Source: JANWXR01 sp033577755
GTDB lineage: Bacteria > Chloroflexota > Anaerolineae > Anaerolineales > UBA6663
Direction of reading: 5' to 3'
NCBI GenBank assembly: GCA_033577755.1
Contig: JAVQXV010000076.1
Coordinates: forward strand, 1-14,324
DNA length: 14,324 bases
The notes below the pieces were generated by a model that was given only the letters and a program-made list of their open reading frames with translations, searched no databases and was not told where the DNA came from. How positions within the stretch are numbered: the stretch's first letter is position 1; every line of letters begins with the position of its first letter. The position numbers were made by a program, and so were the translations under genes. Of the stretch, positions 1 through 6,896 are shown in pieces.

Positions 1-184
1 CTCAGCGATCCAAACGCCCCGGGAACGCTGAGGTCGCCGGAGCAGGTGAGGCCGCCGATACTGCCCTTCAGTGCCATCAGCCCTTCAGGGTGCTCAGCGA
101 TCCAAACGCCCCGGGAACGCTGAGGTCGCCGGAGCAGGTGAGGCCGCTGATACTGCCCTTCAGCGCCTGCAGTGTTTTCAGTAT
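1..184. repeat. 92-bp tandem repeat, two units
   Basis: Positions 1-71 recur at 93-163 with one visible substitution (ccgccgat versus ccgctgat). The following about 20 bases of each unit are related but diverged, giving a 92-bp period. Each unit starts with an inverted repeat, CTCAGCG (1-7 and 93-99) and CGCTGAG (26-32 and 118-124), that could fold into a 7-bp stem with an 18-nt loop. The array may continue beyond the left edge of the window. Confidence 0.9.
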
Positions 185-214
185 TCTCAGTGGTTCAACT
201 CTCCGTTCGCTCAT
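1..214 (-). pseudogene. possible decayed repeat-protein fragment, unrecognised
   Basis: Read on the minus strand, the 92-bp units encode the same peptide (GLTCSGDLSVPGAFGSL) twice. An ATG at 214-212 opens a 45-codon frame, beginning MSERRVEPLRILK, that covers one unit and stops at 79-77. A second ATG overlaps that stop (TGATG, 77-75) and opens a frame over the next unit that runs off the left edge. The spacer of the left unit is one base shorter than the matching spacer of the right unit, which is what breaks the frame. The leucine- and glycine-rich pattern weakly recalls leucine-rich repeats, but I do not recognise a family. It could equally be a non-coding repeat that happens to be open. 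Confidence 0.3.
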
Positions 215-257
215 TTCTTGACCGGATGTGGTAAGCCGTGCTGATAAGCCCGGGTTT

Positions 258-289
258 TGCGTGGCGATTTCATTTCACGTTGCCACGCA
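258..289. repeat. small inverted repeat (hairpin)
   Basis: TGCGTGGC (258-265) and GCCACGCA (282-289) are perfect reverse complements separated by 16 bases. It lies directly left of the degenerate inverted-repeat element and its sequence resembles that element's ends, so it may be debris of a further copy. Confidence 0.4.
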
Positions 290-369
290 CAATCTCGCAA
301 ACATCTCCGCTATGGAGCGAAGCACAGTCGAAGGGGCGGCATGTTCCCTGACAACCTTTGCGTGCACAC
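289..369. mobile_element. degenerate copy of the 103-bp MITE-like element
   Basis: The right half (about 314-369: gcgaagc, cagtcgaaggggcggc, ccctgacaacc, then TTTGCGTGCACAC at 357-369) matches the right half of the intact copies at 390-492 and 6389-6491 almost base for base. The left half is eroded and internally shortened; only CGCAAA-CAT (from 296) still aligns with the left end. No flanking direct repeat is visible, consistent with an older insertion. The left boundary is approximate. Confidence 0.65.
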
Positions 370-389
370 TTTTTCTCTCTTCACTTGCC

Positions 390-492
390 GTGTGCACGCA
401 AAACATTTCAGCCGCACTCTGAGCGGATGCTGAGCGAAGCGAAGCGGCAGTCGAAGGGGCGGCACGTTACCTGACAACCTTTGCGTGCACAC
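390..492. mobile_element. 103-bp MITE-like element, copy A
   Basis: The element begins GTGTGCACGCAAA (390-402) and ends TTTGCGTGCACAC (480-492), a perfect 13-bp terminal inverted repeat. Similarity between the ends continues inward to GTCAG/CTGAC, giving about 22 bp with mismatches. It is flanked by CACTTGCC (382-389) and CACTTGTC (493-500), an 8-bp direct repeat with one mismatch, as expected of a target-site duplication. It is 103 bp long, the same as copy B at 6389-6491, with six differences between them. It encodes no transposase, so it would need one supplied in trans. The inner part carries gagcgaagcgaagcgg and gtcgaagggg. I cannot assign the parent IS family. Confidence 0.85.
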
Positions 493-495
493 CAC

Positions 496-536
496 TTGTC
501 TCAATTTGCCCCGCCCGGTTACAATCATGTTATGAT
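496..536 (+). promoter_or_regulatory. weak candidate promoter upstream of the aminotransferase
   Basis: TTGTCT (496-501) is followed after 18 bases by TACAAT (520-525), and a second candidate -10, TATGAT, lies at 531-536. Neither pairing is close to ideal. The -35 candidate overlaps the right flank of the MITE-like element, so the insertion may have contributed promoter sequence. It was chosen by eye only. Confidence 0.25.
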
Positions 537-614
537 CTGTCATTTGTCTCCCAGGCCGCCTGTTTACGAACAGCAACTTAATGCGCTGAAGAAGCGCGCC
601 ACCGGCGACGGCTA

Positions 615-630
615 GCCCGCTCGCGCGGGC
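615..630 (+). promoter_or_regulatory. GC hairpin followed by a T-rich run in the 5' leader
   Basis: GCCCGC (615-620), loop TCGC, GCGGGC (625-630) form a perfect 6-bp stem. A pyrimidine-rich stretch, gatcactctctttttctc, follows. It lies about 90 bases before the aminotransferase start. It could be a weak terminator or attenuator, but the T-run begins some 10 bases after the stem, which is late for a canonical terminator. Confidence 0.25.
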
Positions 631-718
631 GATCACTCTCTTTTTCTCAACAGCAATAACCGCACTGCCGCAGACACCGACCAAAAGTTTTGTCCGTTTC
701 ATCGCTCAGGAAACAACT

Positions 719-2035
719 ATGTACACCACCACCCAAACCTACGCGACGTTCCAGCGCGCCAAAACGGTGATGCCGCTGGGCGTCACCTCCAACTTTCGCT
801 ACAGCGGCGAGACCACGCTCGTTATCAAGCGTGGCGAGGGCGCCTATGTCTGGGACATGGACGACAATCAGTACATTGACTATCGACTGGCCTACGGCCC
901 GGTCATCCTCGGCCACGCCGACCCGCGCGTCACCCGCCGCATCACCGAGCAGCTGGCGCACGGCAACCTGTATGCCCATACCCACCCGCTCGAAATCGAA
1001 GTGGCCGAGCGCATCATCCGCATGCACCCCGGCGTGGAGAAGGTGCGCTACGCCAACTCCGGCACCGAGGCCACCATGCACGCGCTGCGCATCGCGCGTG
1101 CCTACACCAACCGCGAGAAGATTATCAAGTTCGAGGGCGCCTATCACGGCAACCACGACTACGCCCTCTGGTCCACCGCCAACATGGCCTTCCACTCCGG
1201 CGGCTCGCCGCGCAGCCCGCTGCCCGTGGCGCAAAGCTCCGGCATGCCCAACGCCGCCCGCGAGCTGGTCTACATCCTGCGCTTCAACGACTTCGAGATG
1301 GCCGAGCGCCTGTTCCGCGACAAGGGCCACGACGTGGCCGCCATCATCGTCGAGCCGCTGATGGGCAACGCCTCCTGCCTGATGCCGCAGCCCGGCTACC
1401 TCCAGCACTTGCGCGACTTGTGTACGCGCTACGGCGTGGTGCTCATCTTCGACGAAGTGAAGACCGGCTTCCGCATTGCGCCCGGCGGCGCCGCCGAATA
1501 CTTCGGCGTCACCGCCGACTTGTACACCTTCGCCAAAGCGCTCGGCAACGGCTTCCCCATCGCGGCCATCGGCGGCAAGGCCGAAATTATGGACATCATC
1601 GCCATGGGGCAGGTGACGCATGGCGGGACCTTCTGCGGCAATGCTGTGGGCACGGCGGCGGCCATGGCTGTCACCGACGCCATCTTGCATGACAACGCGC
1701 TGGGCATCGTCCGCGCCCGCGGCGAGCGGCTGATGGCCGGCCTGAGTGAAATCCTCACCGAGCAGGGCATCCGCCACGTCATCTCCGGCACGCCTGCCAT
1801 CTTCGGCGTGATGTTCGAGCCGAAGACCGAGCATGTGCGCGAGTTCCGTGACGTAATTAACACAAACTTCCAGATGTACGTGGACGTGGCCTACGCCCTG
1901 CGCGAGCGCGGTGTGGACATTGAGCCGGACCCGCGCGAGCCGTTCTTCCTGAGTGCCGCCCACAGCGAAGCCGACATTGACGAGACCCTCAACCGCTTCA
2001 ACGACGCGATAAAGGCCGTGAAGCGCAAAGCCTGA
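719..2035 (+). CDS. class III PLP-dependent aminotransferase, glutamate-1-semialdehyde aminomutase-like
   Basis: The 438-residue cytosolic PLP enzyme has the usual length for its family. Visible motifs are SGTEATMHALRIAR (114-127, cofactor phosphate region), FEGAYHGNHD (138-147), DEVKTGFR (245-252, with D245 expected to pair with the pyridine nitrogen), FAKALGNGFP (271-280, K273 as the Schiff-base lysine) and HGGTFCGN (301-308). The overall pattern, including DYRLAYGPVILGHADPRV, is closest to glutamate-1-semialdehyde 2,1-aminomutase. The N-terminus, however, reads VMPLGVTSNFRY, and the segment after HGNHD (YALWSTANMAFHSGG) differs from what I remember of authentic HemL. No other heme gene is nearby, so a related amine-substrate aminotransferase is equally possible. 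AGGA (708-711) lies seven bases before the ATG. A strong terminator follows directly. Confidence 0.92.
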   Translation: MYTTTQTYATFQRAKTVMPLGVTSNFRYSGETTLVIKRGEGAYVWDMDDNQYIDYRLAYGPVILGHADPRVTRRITEQLAHGNLYAHTHPLEIEVAERIIRMHPGVEKVRYANSGTEATMHALRIARAYTNREKIIKFEGAYHGNHDYALWSTANMAFHSGGSPRSPLPVAQSSGMPNAARELVYILRFNDFEMAERLFRDKGHDVAAIIVEPLMGNASCLMPQPGYLQHLRDLCTRYGVVLIFDEVKTGFRIAPGGAAEYFGVTADLYTFAKALGNGFPIAAIGGKAEIMDIIAMGQVTHGGTFCGNAVGTAAAMAVTDAILHDNALGIVRARGERLMAGLSEILTEQGIRHVISGTPAIFGVMFEPKTEHVREFRDVINTNFQMYVDVAYALRERGVDIEPDPREPFFLSAAHSEADIDETLNRFNDAIKAVKRKA

Positions 2036-2058
2036 GCGCCGCTGTTCCGCTCACCGGT

Positions 2059-2091
2059 ACCCGCCCTCCGCTCTGGAGGGCGGGTTTGCTT
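2059..2091 (+). terminator. rho-independent terminator of the aminotransferase gene
   Basis: ACCCGCCCTCC (2059-2069) and GGAGGGCGGGT (2075-2085) form a perfect 11-bp stem around the loop GCTCT, followed by TTGCTT. It begins about 24 bases after the stop codon at 2035 and should separate this gene from the surface-protein gene at 2227. Confidence 0.85.
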
Positions 2092-2126
2092 GATTCAACC
2101 CGGCGGCGTAGCAGCCACCTTTCCTA

Positions 2127-2155
2127 TTGCGAACAAGTCAATACAGGGATACGCT
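2127..2155 (+). promoter_or_regulatory. weak candidate promoter for the surface-protein gene
   Basis: TTGCGA (2127-2132), a 17-base spacer and TACGCT (2150-2155) lie between the terminator and the surface-protein gene. The spacing is right but the -10 match is poor. A 10-bp palindrome, CCGGTACCGG (2163-2172), lies just downstream and could be an operator. This is a visual call only. Confidence 0.2.
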
Positions 2156-2226
2156 GAGCCTACCGGTACCGGCGTAACGCTTCAAGCCTATACCGTTTTC
2201 CGAACCGGGGCTGCGGAACGTGGCCT

Positions 2227-5200
2227 ATGCTCTCTTTTCGCAACCGAGTTCAAGGTTCTTCCATGTGTCACCTATTACCGGCGGCTCCTCCTTCCAATCT
2301 GCCCGGGCGCGGACTCATCGTTGCGGCACTCGGCGCGCTGGGCCTTGCGCTCATGGCGCTTCTCATCCTGCTGCCCGATCGGCTCGTATTCGCCGCCAGC
2401 GTAGATGTCGGTGTGACCCAAACCGGCTCGACGGCTTTTCCCGTCGTCGGCGCGCCTTTGACCTACACCGTCGTTATCACCAACGGCGCGACCCAGACCG
2501 ACGGCCCGGTACTTTTCACCGATACCCTGCCGGCTAACGTCAGCCTCGCCGACGTTACAACCACCCAGGGGGACTGCAACGCCGGCAATCCTGTCACGTG
2601 CACGCTCGGGCCGACGCTGGATGCCAACGCAATCGTGACCGTCACCATCGCCGTCACGCCAACCGCGGCCGGGCCGGCTGACAATCAGGTAGCTATCACG
2701 GTCACTGCCCTGGATACCGATACTTTCGCCGACAATGACACTTCTACCCTGCCACTCACCATCGGCCCCGGAGCTTCCACCATTACCATCACCGACAACA
2801 ACCCCAACCCATCCTTCGTCGGTCAGTCCGTCACAGTAAGCTTCACAGTGGCCGGCCCAGGTGTCACGCCCACCGGCTCGGTCACCGTCACCGTCAACGG
2901 CGGCCCGGAGACCTGCACCGGCACGCTGGCCGCAGGCAGCGGCTCGTGCTCCCTGACCCTCAACTCCGCCAGCACGCACACGCTTACTGCCAACTACGGC
3001 GGCGACGCCAACTACCTTACCAGCTCCGTCAATGTAACGCACACCGTCATTCCAGCCAACACCACCACAACCCTGGCCACTTCCGGCTCGCCCAGCGTCT
3101 TCGGCCAGAGCGTGACGTTCACCGCCACCGTCACTGCGCAAGCCCCAGGCAGCGGCACGCCCACAGGCACCGTCACCTTCTTCGTGGACGGCTCGCCCGT
3201 TGTTACCCCCACCCTCAACGCCGCCGGCCAGGCGACCTTTATCACCTCCACCCTGCCGGTAGGACCGCACAACCTCACGGCAACGTATAACGGCAGCGCC
3301 AATTACAACGCCAGCTCTTCCCTGACGCTCACCCAGCAGGTCAACCCCGCCAACACCACCACAACCCTGGCCACTTCCGGCTCGCCCAGCGTCTTCGGCC
3401 AGAGCGTGACGTTCACCGCCACCGTCACTGCGCAAGCCCCAGGCAGCGGCACGCCCACAGGCACCGTCACCTTCTTCGTGGACGGCTCGCCCGTTGTTAC
3501 CCCCACCCTCAACGCCGCCGGCCAGGCGACCTTTATCACCTCCACCCTGCCGGTAGGACCGCACAACCTCACGGCAACGTATAACGGCAGCGCCAATTAC
3601 AACGCCAGCTCTTCCCTGACGCTCACCCAGCAGGTCAACCCCGCCAACACCACCACAACCCTGGCCACTTCCGGCTCGCCCAGCGTCTTCGGCCAGAGCG
3701 TGACGTTCACCGCCACCGTCACTGCGCAAGTCCCCGGTAGCGGCACGCCGAGCGGCACGGTTACGTTCTATGATGGCGGCAATGTTCTCGGCTCGAACAC
3801 ACTGAACGGCGCCGGCGTCGCCAGCATCTCCACAGCGGGCTTGTCGCTGGGCACGCACACCATCACGGCGACATATGGTGGTAGCGCCAATTACAACGCC
3901 AGCTCTTCCCTGACGCTCACCCAGCAGGTCAACAACCCTGTTCCCGTGCTCAACAGCCTGTCACCGCTGACGACGACCGCAGGCGCATCGTCGCCGTTGG
4001 CACTGACCCTGAACGGTGTGAACTTCGTAGCCGGCGCAGTGGCGCAATGGAACGGTGCCGATCAAGAGACCGGGGTCATAAGCCCAACGCGGCTCCTGGC
4101 AAACATTCTCCCTTCCAATCTGGCCTTTGCGGGCGTGTTCAGTATGACTGCCGTCAACCCCGGCCCGGGCGGGGGCGTATCCAACGTCCGCATCTTCACG
4201 GTAACCAACCCTATCCCGACCGTGAGCGGCCTCAGCCAAAACACGGCCATCGCCGGCGGCCCCGCCTTCACCCTAACGGTTAACGGCAGCAACTTCGTCA
4301 CCGGCCCCTATCCATCAGTAGTGTTGTGGAACAATACACCGTTGGCAACGACCTTCGTCAGCGCCTCGCAACTCACCGCAACGGTTACAGCGGCGAACAT
4401 TGCCAGCGCCGGCAACTACACGGTCACCGTCGCCAACCCACAGCCGGATGGGACGCGCAGCCTGGCGCAAGTGCAGAACTTCACCGTCGTCAATCCGAGT
4501 TTGACCCTGACGCCGTCCACGCTCACGCTTCTCACCGGACGAACCGATAATCTAACGGTCACCATCAACGGCGTGCAGGCGGCCGACCGCATCATCAGCC
4601 TGAGTTCTTCCAATGCGGGTGTAGTCGCTGTGCCCGCAAGCGTGACCTTGCCGGCCAACACTGCCTCCGTCACTTTCACCGTCACCGCTGTGGCCAGCGG
4701 CACGGCTACCGTGACGGCGACGCTGCCCTCTGCTTTGGGTGGCGGCGGGGCCAATGCTAATGTGACCGTCAACAACCCTGTCCCCTCCATCACCGGCCTT
4801 AATCCGGTGACGACTACCGTCGGCGGTCCCGCTCTGACGCTCACCGTCAACGGCAGCGATTTCGTCAACGGCTCGGTCGTGCGCTGGGCAGGGAGCAACC
4901 TGGCGACGAGCTTCGTCAATTCGACTCGGCTGACCGCTACCGTGCCGGCAGCGAACCTGACCGGCGTTGGAACGTTCAGCATCACCGTGTTCAATCCTCC
5001 GCTGGGCGGCGGCCTCTCCAACGCCCTGCCCTTTACCGTCACCTACCCCGCTCCCGTGCTTACGGCCATCAGTCCGCTTACGGCGACGGCGGGCAACCTG
5101 ACAACGACGCTGATCCTGACCGGCTCGAACTTCGTCACGGCCTCGGTCGTGCGCTGGGGCGAGAGCGACCTCAACACGACCTTCGTCAGCAACACGCGCC

Positions 5201-6138
5201 TGACCGCCGTCATCAGCGCCACGCTTCTGGCTGTGCCCGGGCCGGTGGAGATCAGAGTGTTCAATCCTGAACCTGGCGGTGGCCGCTCGGCCCCTCAGAC
5301 TTTTACCGTAGTGAGCCAGACCCCGCTGGTGCGCCTGGGCGCTTCCAGTTACGTGGTCGGCAAGAACGGCGGCACCATCGCCATCCCGGTGCAACAGCTT
5401 AGCCCCATCGTCACGCAGACCATAACCGTGACTGTGGCTACGACGGACGGCACGGCACAGGCGGGACGGGATTACACCGCCATCCACAGCAGGCTTGTGT
5501 TCCCGCCCGGAACCTTCGTGCAGACCGTGATGGTGCCGATTCTGAACAACGACTTCTACACCGGCAACCGGCAATTCACCGTTCTGCTCTCCGAGCCGGT
5601 CAACACATTAATCGGCAACCCATCAACGGCGTCTGTAACGATTGCAGAGACCAACGCGCGCACCGGCTGCACCCTCCATCGCAACTCAACCTCTCTGCCG
5701 ATCCCGGATAACAACCCGGCGGGCGTCGAGTCGGTTATCACTTTATCCAGCCCTAACGTCTTCGTGGATAATCTGAACGTGCGGATAGAGTCGCTGCAGC
5801 ATACATACCTCAGCGACCTCATCCTAACCCTGATTGCGCCGGATGGGCGACGTGTGACCCTTTTCAACCGCTTCGGCGGCGGTGGCGATCATCTCCTGTT
5901 CACCGTGTTTCAGGATGGCGGCACTCCGTTCACCGCTGTACCGAACGGCGCTCCGTACACCGGGGCGTTCAACCCGGCCTCGAGCCTAGGTGTCCTGCGC
6001 GGAACGCCCGTCTCCGGCGCGTGGCGGCTGCACATCGCGGATAACGTCTCCGGCGATGAGGGCGAGCTGCAGGCCTGGAGCCTGGACATCTGCGGCTTCA
6101 CCAGCTATCGGGTCTATCTGCCGTTCATCCGGCGCTAA
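2227..6138 (+). CDS. large exported multidomain protein (DUF11, Ig-like, IPT/TIG, Calx-beta, P domain)
   Basis: This 1303-residue protein is probably secreted or surface-attached. Residues 29-50 form a hydrophobic signal or anchor segment, with a plausible cleavage near VFAAS (54-58). Domains in order: DUF11-like (about 58-180), four Ig-like Big_3-type units (about 181-276, 277-374, 375-472, 473-569), two IPT/TIG-like units (570-660, 661-755), one further Ig-like unit (756-850), two more IPT/TIG units (851-938, 941-1030), Calx-beta (about 1033-1140, with DGTAQAGRDYT), and a P domain of proprotein-convertase type (about 1150-1291, with LSDLILTLIAPDG and GAWRLHIAD). It ends TSYRVYLPFIRR. Units 277-374 and 375-472 are identical at DNA level. 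There is no catalytic domain, so adhesion or matrix roles fit better than proteolysis. An alternative start at 2263 has AAGG seven bases upstream, which may be the better ribosome site; both starts keep the signal segment. Confidence 0.9.
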   Translation: MLSFRNRVQGSSMCHLLPAAPPSNLPGRGLIVAALGALGLALMALLILLPDRLVFAASVDVGVTQTGSTAFPVVGAPLTYTVVITNGATQTDGPVLFTDTLPANVSLADVTTTQGDCNAGNPVTCTLGPTLDANAIVTVTIAVTPTAAGPADNQVAITVTALDTDTFADNDTSTLPLTIGPGASTITITDNNPNPSFVGQSVTVSFTVAGPGVTPTGSVTVTVNGGPETCTGTLAAGSGSCSLTLNSASTHTLTANYGGDANYLTSSVNVTHTVIPANTTTTLATSGSPSVFGQSVTFTATVTAQAPGSGTPTGTVTFFVDGSPVVTPTLNAAGQATFITSTLPVGPHNLTATYNGSANYNASSSLTLTQQVNPANTTTTLATSGSPSVFGQSVTFTATVTAQAPGSGTPTGTVTFFVDGSPVVTPTLNAAGQATFITSTLPVGPHNLTATYNGSANYNASSSLTLTQQVNPANTTTTLATSGSPSVFGQSVTFTATVTAQVPGSGTPSGTVTFYDGGNVLGSNTLNGAGVASISTAGLSLGTHTITATYGGSANYNASSSLTLTQQVNNPVPVLNSLSPLTTTAGASSPLALTLNGVNFVAGAVAQWNGADQETGVISPTRLLANILPSNLAFAGVFSMTAVNPGPGGGVSNVRIFTVTNPIPTVSGLSQNTAIAGGPAFTLTVNGSNFVTGPYPSVVLWNNTPLATTFVSASQLTATVTAANIASAGNYTVTVANPQPDGTRSLAQVQNFTVVNPSLTLTPSTLTLLTGRTDNLTVTINGVQAADRIISLSSSNAGVVAVPASVTLPANTASVTFTVTAVASGTATVTATLPSALGGGGANANVTVNNPVPSITGLNPVTTTVGGPALTLTVNGSDFVNGSVVRWAGSNLATSFVNSTRLTATVPAANLTGVGTFSITVFNPPLGGGLSNALPFTVTYPAPVLTAISPLTATAGNLTTTLILTGSNFVTASVVRWGESDLNTTFVSNTRLTAVISATLLAVPGPVEIRVFNPEPGGGRSAPQTFTVVSQTPLVRLGASSYVVGKNGGTIAIPVQQLSPIVTQTITVTVATTDGTAQAGRDYTAIHSRLVFPPGTFVQTVMVPILNNDFYTGNRQFTVLLSEPVNTLIGNPSTASVTIAETNARTGCTLHRNSTSLPIPDNNPAGVESVITLSSPNVFVDNLNVRIESLQHTYLSDLILTLIAPDGRRVTLFNRFGGGGDHLLFTVFQDGGTPFTAVPNGAPYTGAFNPASSLGVLRGTPVSGAWRLHIADNVSGDEGELQAWSLDICGFTSYRVYLPFIRR
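3055..3933 (+). repeat. 294-bp tandem repeats inside the surface-protein gene
   Basis: 3055-3348 and 3349-3642 appear identical over 294 bp (98 codons, exactly one Ig-like domain). A third unit starting at 3643 is identical to them for the first 88 bases (to 3730) and again over 3883-3933, but diverges strongly between. The perfect pair implies a recent duplication or ongoing gene conversion, and copy number may differ between strains. Confidence 0.95.
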
Positions 6139-6388
6139 CGGTTATGCGGAGGCCGACTTAAGCTTGAGTGTATCGTGTCCATGCCCTTATCGAACAGGCT
6201 ACGCCCTTTCGCCCTTTCCAACGGCGTGCATACCGTTGCATTCTCCCTAGACGGCCGGCAGATGTTGTACTCACTCTCACCCAAGCTAGAGGGCCGGCAG
6301 TGAGACCGGGCCGTGGGCGACGGATGGGCAAGACGCCCGGTTCCACGCCCTGTACGCCTCTTGACGCTCTGAGTTCATTTCGGCTGAC
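6139..6388. other. non-coding stretch between convergent genes
   Basis: No frame here has coding character. It contains an imperfect 15-bp direct repeat, CTAGACGGCCGGCAG (6247-6261) and CTAGAGGGCCGGCAG (6286-6300), with one mismatch and starts 39 bases apart. I see no clear rho-independent terminator for the surface-protein gene. The MITE-like element begins at 6389. Confidence 0.6.
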
Positions 6389-6491
6389 GTGTGCACGCAA
6401 AACATGTCAGCCGCACCCTGAGCGGACGCTGAGCGAAGCGAAGCGGTAGTCGAAGGGGCGGCACGTTCCCTGACAACCTTTGCATGCACAC
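6389..6491. mobile_element. 103-bp MITE-like element, copy B
   Basis: It has the same length as copy A (390-492) and differs from it at six positions. The left end GTGTGCACGCAAA (6389-6401) pairs with the right end TTTGCATGCACAC (6479-6491) with one mismatch. It is flanked on both sides by the identical octamer CGGCTGAC (6381-6388 and 6492-6499), a perfect 8-bp target-site duplication. It sits between the ends of two convergent genes, 42 bases beyond the hisE stop codon. It has no coding capacity. Confidence 0.9.
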
Positions 6492-6532
6492 CGGCTGACA
6501 AAATCCTTGTTGCTTCAGTGCACCCGGCGCTT

Positions 6533-6823
6533 TTACGACTCGGCACGCGCTCGCACATGCCGGCGCTCCAACTCGGCCTCCACCTGCGCCAACGTCAGGC
6601 CGCGCGCCGCCAGCAGCACCAGCGTGTGATAGAACAGGTCGGCGACCTCGGCGATGACGCGCTCATCTCCCTGCCCTTTTACTGCCAGGATCACTTCAAC
6701 AGCTTCTTCCCCAACTTTTTTCACAATCTCGTCCTCTCCAGCAGCAAAGAGCCTGGCCGTGTATGAGCCGGTGATCGGGTTGGCTTTGCGATCTTCGATG
6801 ATTGTAAAAAGTTGGTGAAGCAT
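6533..6823 (-). CDS. hisE: phosphoribosyl-ATP pyrophosphatase HisE
   Basis: HisE hydrolyses phosphoribosyl-ATP to phosphoribosyl-AMP and pyrophosphate, the second step of histidine synthesis, in the cytosol. The 96-residue product is normal for a stand-alone HisE. It shows LFTIIEDRK (5-13), GSYTARLF (19-26), the metal-binding helix motif KKVGEEAVEVILAVK (35-49, EExxE) and EVADLFYHTLVLL (59-71, with E59 and D62). The frame is open further upstream to 6928, but that would overlap the membrane-protein gene by 32 nt and add a non-homologous N-terminus, so the ATG at 6823 is preferred. The ribosome site there is weak. It is separated from the other his genes by pro and unrelated genes. The partner activity, HisI, is a separate gene at 10984-11322. 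Confidence 0.93.
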   Translation of the reverse strand: MLHQLFTIIEDRKANPITGSYTARLFAAGEDEIVKKVGEEAVEVILAVKGQGDERVIAEVADLFYHTLVLLAARGLTLAQVEAELERRHVRARAES

Positions 6824-6896
6824 GGCGGGATTTTTTTCAGACACGAGTGAGCACGAATAGCGGTTCCGGGGTACAGGGTTCACGCCGCTCGGAAGC

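Noticed and set aside
228..702. Short frames on both strands in the 5' intergenic region
   Set aside because: They run through the MITE-like copies and repeat their peptides (for example VCTQRLSGN twice), so they are products of the repeat DNA rather than genes.
647..1963. Long open frame of 438 codons on the minus strand opposite the aminotransferase
   Set aside because: It mirrors the plus-strand aminotransferase, has a His/Gly/Ala/Val-rich composition typical of antisense frames in GC-rich DNA, and shows no family motifs.
2275..3858. 527-codon minus-strand frame opposite the surface protein
   Set aside because: Its repeats only mirror the 294-bp units of the real gene, and its composition (Gly, Arg, Ala) is that of a shadow frame.
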